Program-made: the position numbers and the translations under genes | Notes under the pieces: model-generated | The model's database searches: none | The model's input: only the letters and a program-made list of their open reading frames with translations | Told to the model about the DNA's origin: nothing | Part shown: positions 44,876-54,994 of the stretch, in pieces | Layout: each line of letters begins with the position of its first letter | How positions within the stretch are numbered: position 1 is the stretch's first letter | Assembly: GCF_000340215.1 (NCBI RefSeq) | Contig: NW_006921535.1 | Location: 1,306,483-1,370,482 of the forward strand | From: Pseudocercospora fijiensis CIRAD86 | Lineage: Eukaryota; Ascomycota; Dothideomycetes; Mycosphaerellales; Mycosphaerellaceae | Length of the DNA: 64,000 bases | Direction of reading: 5' to 3'

Positions 44876-45947
44876 ATGTTGACCACCGCTTTCGCAAGGC
44901 CATCAGTATTTAGAGCCGTGCAAAGAACGCAAGCAGTAAACCACCAGCTCCGACCTTTCAGTATCACAAATAGCGCCATGGCCATCACAGCTTGGGACAG
45001 ACTCATCAGATATGTCTCTGCAAAAGACAATCAGATCAGATACGGCGAGCCCATAGTCAGCGGAGACAAGCCAGACATCGACGACTTGGCTCAAAAAGGA
45101 GGCCTCAAGGTCAAAATCCTCGAAGGCCCAACTCCAATCGAAGCAAAGCCAACAGGCCAAGAAGACGAAGTCAAACAACTTCTCGGCCCTCTCACACCAA
45201 AAGACGTCCCAAGCGTGCGTTGCATCGGCCTCAACTACAAAACTCACAGTACGTATACATATTCCGAGAGAGAGAAAAAAAAAAGCAAAAAACTTCGCCA
45301 CCCACACTTAGGCTAACACCCCCAACCTCCCAGTCCTAGAAACCGGCTTCGACCTCCCCAAAAACCCAACCCTCTTCTTCAAATCCCCCCAAACAGTCAC
45401 CGACACCCGCTCCCCCATCCCAATCCCCAAACTCGGTCAAACCCACCTGGACTACGAAGGCGAACTCACCATCGTCATCGGAAAACCCGCGAAAAACATC
45501 TCAGAATCCGAAGCCCTCGATTACGTCGCCGGGTACATATCAGGAAACGACGTCTCATGCCGCGACTGGCAGATGGAAAAAGATAAAGCGGGGATGATGC
45601 AGCAATGGGGGTTTTCGAAATCTTTTGATCATTATGCGCCACTGGGACCGGCGATTGTGAGTACCAAGGTACTCGGGGATGCGAGTGGGTTGAAGTTGAA
45701 GACTTTTGTGAATGGGGAGTTGAGACAGGATAGTGATACGGGGGATTTGTGTTTTGGGGTGAGGAAGTTGGTGAGTTTTTTGAGTACGGGGCAGACGTTG
45801 GCTGCGGGGACGATAATTATGACGGGAACGCCCGGGGGTGTGGGGATCGGGATGAAGCCTGAGCCGAAGTATTTGAAGGATGGAGATGAGGTTGTGGTTG
45901 AGATTGAGGGGATTGGGAAGGTTGTTAATGTGATGAAGTTTGAGTAA
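44876..45947 (+). CDS. Fumarylacetoacetate hydrolase (FAH) family protein, possible mitochondrial and cytosolic starts
   Basis: Exons 44,876-45,248 and 45,334-45,947; the 85-bp intron has GTACGT, GCTAAC and CCAG signals; 328 aa. The join restores N-Y-K-T-H-I-L-E-T-G-F. The family includes FAHD1-type acylpyruvate hydrolases/oxaloacetate decarboxylases and related isomerases, which use a divalent metal held by acidic residues. Visible motifs are the C-I-G-L-N-Y-K-T-H segment, D-Y-E-G-E-L, G-Y-I-S-G-N-D-V-S-C-R-D-W-Q and T-G-T-P-G-G-V-G. Residues 1-34 are basic, lack acids and look like a mitochondrial presequence. A second Met (35, at 44,978) in a strong GCCATGG context could give a cytosolic form. 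The third codon position switches from C-rich to G/T-rich at about 45,580. Confidence 0.9.
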
Positions 45948-46077
45948 ATAGATCTGATACAGTAATGTTACTGTGGTGATAGAATTTGGAGTTGGACATA
46001 CTTTGCTATTAAGACCTACAGATTCGCGAACATTAATACCACGATCCAAGTCCTTCTCATTACGGTACCACGCCCAA

Positions 46078-48537
46078 CTACTCCAAATACCTCTCAAACC
46101 GCCCCTCAGCAGGAGGCGTCGTATCCAAAGCCCCTCCTTCCCTCCTTCCCATCCAAACCCTCCGATCCTCTTCAAGCATATCCAAAACCTCTTCCTCAAC
46201 ATCATTCTCATCCGCACCCTCCTGAATCCTCGCAACCATACTAACTCTCCTCCTACCCGTGCTCGGAGCAGGCGTGACATCAGGCGTAGCAGAAGGATAA
46301 GTGTGCCGATGACTCGACGACGACGACGACGACGAACTTGCAGGATACTGAGAAGCACGAGCACGATGACGCGCCGCGGATCTTGCGATGTCGGCTGGTG
46401 TCTGGGGCTGAAGTTCTGCGGGGCGAGAATCGTTGTAGACTGTCATGCGAGGGGTGGCTGTTGGTCGTGTTGGGGGAGTGCCGCTTGAGATCCATTCTGA
46501 GCCTCGGACGGGCGAGGACATGCTGAGTGGCGATCTTGGTGATATGGCGCTCTCGCGTAAAGCTGTTGCTGGTGTGCTTGGGAGAGGGATTGGTGAGCTT
46601 GCGGTTTGATGGGGGGTTGGTATTGCTGGGGATGGGAGCGCGAGGCTCAGAGCTACCGCATCTTCGTCAGTAGACAGCGTGCTCAAGATGGAGTCTCGTT
46701 GCTTGCTGGCTGGTGGTGGAGGGTAATGGGTCTGGTAGCCATCTTGTATATCGGATGAAGAAGGCCGCTCCGGTGAGGAATCTTGCCGGAATGGATCCCC
46801 GTTCAGCAAAGAGATCCTTGCGCGAGTTCCTGGAGGGCGCTCAAATGATCGACCAACGGATCTCGGCCGACCATTGTTCATGCGACTGAGCTGTTGTGTG
46901 AGCTGCTGACTGAGCTCATCAAGTGGCGAAAGCTGATTATTCAGAAGGCGATCTAGTGCTGATCCAGGTGCGATGTCAAGAAGATCAGGATCAGGCTGTG
47001 GCATTGGATCATGATGATTCAGGCTAATATTTCTTGGGGATCTCGTTATCGTCTCTGCCCCATTCGCTGCTTGCGACCATGTCAGAGAGTTGCTGCGAGT
47101 ACGCACTTCTGGCGTTGGGTGCGGTGGCGAGCGGAGTAAATTTGGTGTTGAGCGACTACTGGTTGACAAAGCGGGTGATATGGAGCGTGGCATCTGGCGG
47201 CCACTGTCGATATCTCTCGGGATGTTTAGGAGCGAGGCACTGAGACTGGATGCAGCAGAAACGCCAGAAGTGGCACCGGAAGCACGACGAGATCGCTCGA
47301 AGGTAGTCAGATATCGTCTCGAGCTGTCACGACGTTGAAAAATTACTGGACGTTGTGATCCACTGCCACGTCTAGCAGCGAAGGATGTAGGCGGAGCTCT
47401 TGTGTTGATATGGCGGTCTGAAATTGACATGGAGGGAGGTCCAGTGTTGTTCTGTTCATAGTTACGACTTCTTCGACGGGCTTGAGTAGCGGCCGACCGA
47501 GGCACGTACACAGAAGGGTTCCGGCCTGCCACAGATGTACGAGAATCCGGGTGACGGTGATACTGCGAGTTCCGTTCGAAAGGCGACCTCAGCCGAAGAT
47601 TGATCCCTGCATCCAGGCTATCATGGCTTTCATTGGGGTTGTTGTCGGGAACAATTCGAGTAGGTCCTTCAACCGACGCACTCGTCGTCGAGCCAAATCG
47701 TGTTCGCGGCACAAAGACTGCAGCACCAGGATCGAAAGAAGATGCACTGGATGTTCCGGCCGATGCAGCCCATTCACGCTCATCGCTATTCATTGAGCGC
47801 AGTCGTCGACCATCCCAGGTACGCGGGCCTGCTCTTGCAGTCTGTAGGCGTTCCGCGAGTTCGTTCAATCCCGATGTCTGCTCATATACTGTAATGGGTG
47901 CTTGCTGCGAAGGATGGCGACGGGGTCGAGGGATAGAAGACGGACGAACAGGTTTCTGTCGGAGGCTTGGCTCAATTGAGACCTCATGCTCGCTTGGAAG
48001 ACTTGTGATCCTCTGGGGAAGATGTGGTAAGCTGGGCGACGGTCCTGGTCTCGAAACTGGACTTCTTGAGGATTGAGATGCAGTGTCCGGATGGTGTCCG
48101 CGTGGCGATGAATCTTGGGTATCTCTATAGCCTCCCGGGTGAAGGGCAGAAAGGTGACGGGGAGAGCTGGTCGTTCTTTGGTGTGTTGCGTTGCCGAATG
48201 GACTTGCTGCCGAAGTTACGATTGTCGGGATCGGAGGGGAGTAAGTAGGGCTCAATTCGTCGGTGCAAAGTTTAGCCTCCGATGAACAAGAATCCGCTCT
48301 TGCTCGACCAATATTGCGGTGAGCTGGAACGACGCTGGCTTTCGTCAAGTGTCCCACAGCCGATCCCAGGCGCATGCCCGCTGTCCTAAGCGGTACATAA
48401 TGACCAGCGTGTTTCGCAATGAAGCGTCGGTCGAAGTCAGTAATGTCTGATGAAGTGAGGTGTACACGAGAGGGAGGGCAGTGAAGCATGGCTTGTGCAG
48501 AAACAGAGGCAATGTACAGTACGGACAAGGCGTGCAA
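46078..48537 (-). CDS. Large disordered hypothetical protein
   Basis: A single open frame of up to 819 codons. The protein is Ser/Pro/Arg-rich with almost no ordered segment. Near the C-terminus there is a T-G-R-R-R-V-S-M-V-A-R-I-Q-E-G stretch and then an acidic helix (E-E-E-V-L-D-M-L-E-E-D-R-R-V-W-M), the most conserved-looking part. The true start is uncertain: Met1 (48,537), Met17 (48,489) or a later Met are all possible, because the first ~60 residues look unlike the rest. It converges on the FAH gene with only 130 bases between stops. I do not recognise the family. Confidence 0.6.
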   Translation of the reverse strand: MHALSVLYIASVSAQAMLHCPPSRVHLTSSDITDFDRRFIAKHAGHYVPLRTAGMRLGSAVGHLTKASVVPAHRNIGRARADSCSSEAKLCTDELSPTYSPPIPTIVTSAASPFGNATHQRTTSSPRHLSALHPGGYRDTQDSSPRGHHPDTASQSSRSPVSRPGPSPSLPHLPQRITSLPSEHEVSIEPSLRQKPVRPSSIPRPRRHPSQQAPITVYEQTSGLNELAERLQTARAGPRTWDGRRLRSMNSDEREWAASAGTSSASSFDPGAAVFVPRTRFGSTTSASVEGPTRIVPDNNPNESHDSLDAGINLRLRSPFERNSQYHRHPDSRTSVAGRNPSVYVPRSAATQARRRSRNYEQNNTGPPSMSISDRHINTRAPPTSFAARRGSGSQRPVIFQRRDSSRRYLTTFERSRRASGATSGVSAASSLSASLLNIPRDIDSGRQMPRSISPALSTSSRSTPNLLRSPPHPTPEVRTRSNSLTWSQAANGAETITRSPRNISLNHHDPMPQPDPDLLDIAPGSALDRLLNNQLSPLDELSQQLTQQLSRMNNGRPRSVGRSFERPPGTRARISLLNGDPFRQDSSPERPSSSDIQDGYQTHYPPPPASKQRDSILSTLSTDEDAVALSLALPSPAIPTPHQTASSPIPLPSTPATALRESAISPRSPLSMSSPVRGSEWISSGTPPTRPTATPRMTVYNDSRPAELQPQTPADIARSAARHRARASQYPASSSSSSSSSHRHTYPSATPDVTPAPSTGRRRVSMVARIQEGADENDVEEEVLDMLEEDRRVWMGRREGGALDTTPPAEGRFERYLE

Positions 48538-49678
48538 CGGGAAGCCAAGGAGGCAGTTGAAGGAAGATGGATATGCATTGGATCCAGTGGCAGTCAGCGA
48601 GCTCCAATTGCCCCTGCCATTTGCTATGGTGAACTATGGCAAGAACACCTGCGTGGCGCTATACAATGTGCAAGTCCAGTGCACGCCAGTCTGGCTGGCT
48701 GGGTTGAGTGAGGAGTAGGCGTAGGCGTAGGCGTCGGCGTAGGCATCGGCGTAGGTAGGCATCGAGGACGCCTAAGCGATTGTGCGCTGTCGGCAATCTG
48801 CTTGAGAGAGCGGAACTCAGCACTCTCACAGGCTTCCTCAGTTCTTCGCCGCATGCTCTTTGACACGATACAAGAATGGTATAGGCTATGGCGTGAGCGG
48901 ATTTGACAGCCTCGGCGTGTGGGCGATGGGCTCTGTCCTGTTCGCATCTGGCAGGCGTGCACTGGTAGAAGTTCCCATGTTGGTGTGAGGTTACCAGCAG
49001 GCGGCCTGAAACCGACGGCGAATAATGAGAGGGATTGAGTTGGAGAGAAGTGGATGTGAAGTGTAGTGTAAACAGTAAGGAGGCGTTTCATGTTAGATCG
49101 ACCAGGAACTCTCGCAAAAATAGCTCGCTGCCCTGCCCTGCCCGCCGGTGATGACGAAAAGGGCGGCGGGAGGACGTTGCCAAGGCCTGAGGCTTGCTTT
49201 CGGTCCAAGGTACGGAGCGCATCATACGCAACCTCATCAGCAGTGTGAGCGACGACTTTTGTATGCGAGTGAGCGTGCGCAGAGGCACTTGGGAGCTTTG
49301 GTCTCTGGTCAATGGAAGACGTTGCATCTGTGACACCATACAGCAGACTTGGGCCAACGCTAGACACGCCGAGGGCCACGCTCTCCCGGCCGCGACATTG
49401 ACAGACGTCGACCTCACGCTACCATCCGCTACGCTTAGCGACGCTACCACTACCACCACTGGCCGCGCAGGCACACGCATAGCAGACACAGACAGCCCTG
49501 ATTGAGAGCCAAATCCAGCACGGCCAGCACACACCACCGCAGCTCCGAATAGCTCTCTCCGTACACACCGGAGCGAGGACTCCTCCTGCCCCAATACCAC
49601 TAATGTAATGCCCGTCGCTCGCTACTACCGACACTGTACGCATACTCGGCAGGCGCTGCCTCAGCCACTGCCTCCATC
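48538..49678. promoter_or_regulatory. Divergent promoter region
   Basis: It lies between the start of the disordered protein gene and the Pkh kinase start, and so holds both promoters. A GTAGGC hexamer array is at 48,716-48,765. Overlapping ORFs on both strands have no recognisable features. Confidence 0.45.
48716..48765. repeat. GTAGGC/GTCGGC hexanucleotide repeat array
   Basis: About eight near-perfect six-base units with small variants (GTAGGC, GTCGGC, ATCGGC) lie in tandem in the divergent intergenic region. Confidence 0.85.
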
Positions 49679-52431
49679 ATGAGCGCCGGCGACTTGAGTC
49701 TGTCCCAGTCGCTGGGCGGACTGCGCATAGCCAACCCCGACGACACCGTCACCGTCACCTCGCCCACCTCATCCACCGCTCCATCCCCTCCCCCGAACAG
49801 CAGACCTCCACCGCCGTCCTCACATTCATCCGAGAGCACAGTCACGCCCTCTATACAGCCTGCCAATCTGCTGCCCCCGCTTTCTCATGAGGCCGAGCAG
49901 AGCGAAGCTGGGCTCGGCTTCAACCCGGATGAGTACACCACCCACTCACAAGACCTGTCGCCCGCACCACCACAATACCCACCCAGACGGTCGCCTACGC
50001 AGGATCAGCACGAGTGGAACGATTCGCGGCCGAGCCATCGTGCAAGTATGCAGTTGACTTATCAGGCCCAGCAAGTCGCTCAATTCCCGCAGCAATATCC
50101 ACAGCAGTACAATCCGCAATACCACAATCCAACAGTGCAGAGCTTAGCAGGCCGGCCGACGAGCGCCATGTACACCCAGCAGAATTCTAGTCAGAGCTCC
50201 GGCATGTCGGCCCAGAGCGGCTATCGCTATCGGGACGATCTGGCTTCTTCCGACGGCAGTAGCTCAGGACTGGCGCGGAGTGGATCGCGCTCTGCCAGAC
50301 AGATCATGGCAGGAGGAGTTCCGCAAAGAGAAGCTAGTAGATCATACAGGCAGCCTGGCACACCTCTCAATGGAGGCAATGGCCCGCTACCGCCACGGGG
50401 GAACTCGAAGCGGGGACGCGCACCGACCGGAGGGTCGACGTCGACGGGAGGACGTGATGGCGCAGAACAGTCATATGCAAGCCCAGCATCAGTCCCGCGA
50501 TCACGAGAAGAATGGGACGAGCGAGGAGCTGCAGTGAGTACACGAAGAGAAACGGATGGTTCAGGCAAGGAGAGGACGCGAGTCATCAAGAAGGGCGTCA
50601 AAGATTTCAACTTTGGCCGAACGCTAGGAGAAGGCTCTTATTCAACTGTGCTGGCCGCTACCGACAGGCAGACTCTGAAGGAGCACGCCATCAAAGTTCT
50701 GGATAAGAGACACATTATCAAAGAGAAGAAGGTTAAATATGTCAACATCGAGCGGGACACTCTGAACAGACTTACTGAGCATCCTGGCATTGTTCGACTA
50801 TACTATACATTCCAGGATGAACGATCTCTATACTTTGTCTTGGATCTGGCATCAGGAGGTGAGCTCTTGGGGGCGTTGAAAAAGATGGGTTCGTTTGATG
50901 TGGAGTGCACAAGGTTCTACGGTGCCGAGATTTTGGATAGTATAGCATACATGCACAGCCGAGGCGTCATCCATCGCGACTTGAAACCCGAGAATGTCCT
51001 GCTCGACCGCGACATGCACGTCAAGATTACCGACTTCGGCACTGCGAAAATATTACCGGACCCCAAGGCTAATGGCTCCAACGAACCCGGCCATTCTTCC
51101 GGCAATCCGACAGATGGAGCCGAGACAGATCGCGCAGTGTCCTTTGTTGGTACTGCAGAATATGTCAGTCCGGAGCTACTTCGCGACAAGAACGCATGCA
51201 AAGCTTCTGATCTTTGGGCCTTTGGCTGTATTCTATACCAGTTGCTGGCTGGGCGACCTCCATTCAAGGCAGCCAATGAGTACCTCACCTTTCAAAAAAT
51301 CCTGGCACTGGACTACACCTTTCCAGATGGCTTTCCAGAAGTCGCCAGGGACCTCGTAGAGAGACTGCTGGTACTGGATCCAGCGAGTCGATTACCCATC
51401 GAGCACATCAAGAACCACCAATTCTTTGATGGGGTGCAATGGGGAAAGAGTCTTTGGCGGCAAAAGGCGCCAAGACTAAAACCTTATGTGCCTCCCCCTG
51501 CGGAGCCGATAAAGCTGAATGGGGTCAGCAAGAATCATGGCAACGGCAGCAATATGGCGAACATGGCCGCCGCCGCTGCGTTGCAAGGGCAGCAAGCAGT
51601 GCAACAGCAAGCGCCAGCGCGAAGACCGCAGCTCCAAAACGTGACGGAGCTGCCACCACCAAGCCAGTTGGACATCGAATGGTCACCTGTACTGACACAT
51701 AACAACGAAAGAATCCTCAAGCTCGGAAACTTGATAGTCACGGCAGCACCACAATCGAGTAGTCCAAATTCCAAGAATGGAGATGCGCAGACGCCAGAGA
51801 AGCCGAAATTCTCACGCTTCTTCAGCAGCAACACGACGAAGAAGCGAGAAAGGCTGGTGTTGATAACGTCGAGTGCAAGACTAGTGGTTGCCGCGGCAGG
51901 TGGAAATGAGAAGAAGTCGAAAATGGAGATCAATCTCGCTGCGCACGGATCGACATGCAAGAGCTGCGTCGATTCCAAAGGACTTACATACTGGACGATC
52001 GATACTGTAAGTCTACACTGCCACCACCAACACGCTGACGTGTCTCATGCTAATTGCACTCCGTTCCACAGCGAGACAAACACTACACCTTTGAAGATCC
52101 ACGCGCAACCACAGCAGATCCGGCGGGCAGCAAATTCTCAACGCAGGAGTGGATGGATGCTGTGGAGCAAGCACGAGAAGTGGCGATTGCAACATCCATG
52201 ACCAACTCATATTCTGGCGAAAGTATGCTCAACGACTTCAATGCGTCTACTCTATCAAGCCCGGCAGATTCTCTGGGTGGCGACGCAGCCATGCCTCTGA
52301 GTGGACCAAGTGTGAACGAGAGATACGCGTTGCGGCACACGTTGCGCAAAAACACCGACGAGGAAAGTTTAAAGGGCAGAAAGAGGTTCAGTAAACGACA
52401 CAGCAAAAGTGGGCTTGCGGCAGTGTTCTAG
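49679..52431 (+). CDS. PKH1: PDK1-family protein kinase Pkh1/Pkh2 (AGC kinase with C-terminal PH-like domain)
   Basis: Exons 49,679-52,006 and 52,072-52,431; the 65-bp intron has GTAAGT, GCTAAT and CACAG signals; 895 aa. Pkh kinases phosphorylate the activation loop of Ypk, Pkc1 and Sch9 and respond to sphingolipid long-chain bases. The first ~300 residues are disordered. The kinase domain (about 308-585) has a Gly loop L-G-E-G-S-Y-S-T-V near 314, the A-I-K lysine near 337, H-R-D-L-K-P-E-N near 431, D-F-G near 451, and an activation-loop insert before F-V-G-T-A-E-Y-V-S-P-E. The PH-like domain (about 670-810) spans the intron. The ending is basic. Confidence 0.92.
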
Positions 52432-54994
52432 TAGTTCGCTCCACGAGAGAGAAGCCACTGCTACGTGGGCGTGGCGTTGAGTGAGAACAGCACAGCGCCG
52501 AACGCGAACGCGAACGCCGTGTGGAGTTGCGCACGTGTGAGCTACAACGGCGTCCCTCACTTCCACCTCCGCAACGCCAACACGAATACTCACGAACGCC
52601 GTGTTAGCTGCTTTCAAAGCTTGGCACATACACCACACTACACCACACTACCTCCTTCTTGTCACCTTCTTTTTTTCACTCCTCCATCCATTACTCCATC
52701 CACGTCACGACGTTACGATCCTATTGCAGCAGCGACAGCTTACGATTTCTCATTCTCTTCTTTCTGTCGCCTTTCACGAAAGGTCTTGCATAGCTACTCC
52801 GCACCGTGTGGTGCTTTGTTTGTGGCGGTTTTATCTTAGCAAGCGGGCGTCGTGCTTCTCCTTGTGTTTTGGGTCTGACGAGATTCTGAACGTCTGGGCT
52901 AGAATAATGGAGTAGGCTGACTGAATTTTTGAATATGTACGTTGCATGGATGCTGGCGATTGAAGGGGCAAGGAAGGGAGGAAGGAATGGGATTGTTTTG
53001 GGGGTCTTTTCTTCCTTCTTCCAGCATAGAAAAAGAAACATTCGGTATATATGTACTGCTTCCTGTCGCCGATCTTCGCGTGGCAGACGGCTTCTGTGGG
53101 TACTTGTAGTAGTGTCATCTTTCGTCTGGACCAGACTTTTCCTTCTCGCCCATCTCCACAGTGTGCAGGCAGTGCATCCAATCTCAACGGTTGTCAGATC
53201 TCGTGCCGGGATGATGCCTGTGATGAGGCTCTGCGTTGTAGTGTTGTGGGTTTACAGCCCCTGAGAAATGGAGGTTGTGTACATCGTATATTATACTGGT
53301 GTACACCCATGGATACACATCGGGTATGCCCGAATACTAGGATATCCGAGCAATATTAAGCAGCTTGGCGGGTTGTAGCGGTTGTAGGCGGGATATCAGC
53401 GTATCCGATAACTCCGCCTTGTGTATACACAACGAGCTCGCCTGAAAGGGTCGTATACATAGTGTATTACAGAGCGTGTACACCATCCACAGGTTGGTGG
53501 ACCCCATCACTACTGCGTTGGACTTTTTCCGTCCAGGGTAGGGCTATTATCGAATATCGATCGGGTGCACCGTGCACGAGGTGAAGGGTCATTTCATTTT
53601 GCGTTGTCGGTGCATCTGTGCTTTTTATTTTCTGATGTATTGCAATGCTAACTGTACGCTCGTTCTCGAAGCAGCGTGTTGGCTTCGGCTTCTCCTCGTC
53701 GAAAAAGTTGGTTACGTTGCACTACACACCGCCTGCACGTGTGCGACCAGGCCAGCAACACGCGCATCATGTCGCCTCCGCCTCCTGCACACCGGATGCT
53801 AAGCTAAGCATGGCGCGAAAATCTCCTCCCGATGGCTTCGGCGTTGCGTCTACAGGCCAGGCCAGGAACATGTCAAGAGGCTGGAAATTGCGATACATTG
53901 GAATATTGTTCACCCGGACCGTCGAGACGCATGTCAATCCAGCATACTGTGGAGGCTGCGTGATGGAGACTGTACGTACTATAGTATGGCATGCAAGCAA
54001 GCGTCTCCGGTCGCATCCAATGATTCAAATCAACCGCTTCTCGCGCATCTCGGACGTGCTGTTGTCGGCGCCTAAGTTATATCTTCCCCATTCACAACCT
54101 CAGTCCACGCATTGCCCGAGACTTGCGCAGTGGCTCCAGTATGGCCCTCGTCTTTCACGGCGCGAAATATTAATGCCACGGCCGCTGCCGAATGAAAGGG
54201 CAGGGCATCGACGTCGTCTTCAGCTCGCGTGCTCGCCAGGCATTGAGCCCGTTCTTCACATGCTATGCGCGGACGCGGCCGGCTAGTGGGCCTCCATATG
54301 CATCTTCAAGCCGCCGCCTCCTGCCAAATCAACGCCCAGAGTTACACCGCGCCACACCCTGGATCGAGTCTCTGGACTACTGTACTGTACGGTACTTTGA
54401 CCGTGCCGGGCCATGGCATGGCATGGGTCGATCTGCTGCTGCGGGTGCCGAGCGTGTCACAGAGCGCAGCGCCTGAGAATTGTGGGCTCGACACTGGATT
54501 CCGAGGTGTGACGCTGCACCAATACATTTATTTCTGCACCCGTGTCCTGAGAAGCGCACTGGTGCTGTATCGGCAATCCTGGGCGTTGCATGGCTGCGCT
54601 CAGGTGCGATGCGCTCGCGTGTACACTGTACACCGTAACTCGGTCGTGATAGGATCTGTTACCTCTCTCATTCTCCTGCTCGCTCCTCTCCCCTCCCTTC
54701 TTGCGTCCTCTTGCGTCTATCTCTTGCATTGCTTTATCATCTGCGTAATCCTGTGTTTCACCTTTCGACCTGCCCTTTGATCCGCTGACATGGCAATCGA
54801 GCACACAAAGCAGAACAAAGACACCCACACCATGTAATCTCTCCTTGGCCAGATGATCACCATGCAGCCTTTGAGCATCACATCACTCTTTCGCTAAGAC
54901 AAAGAGCACGAGCACGAGCATTAGCATAAGCATAAACATAATTCTGTAACGACGACAGTGGATCCTTGGCTTTCTGCGACTTCGACTCACTGCC
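52432..54994. other. Long intergenic region
   Basis: The 2.5 kb between Pkh and the pseudokinase gene holds no gene I can support. A GAACGC-type short repeat occurs near 52,497-52,516. A Cys-rich ORF (53,051-53,359) and a 213-codon ORF (53,645-54,286) lack family features. Two similar GTATACAT...GTGTACACC-type segments lie near 53,280-53,315 and 53,450-53,485. CT-rich DNA near 54,660-54,730 may belong to the downstream promoter. Confidence 0.45.

Noticed and set aside
45555..46364. A 269-codon minus-strand ORF under the FAH and disordered-protein 3' ends
   Set aside because: It exists only because of the strong strand asymmetry there; it is antisense to conserved FAH motifs.
53645..54286. 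A 213-codon plus-strand ORF
   Set aside because: No domain, no signal peptide, unremarkable context; could not be separated from chance.
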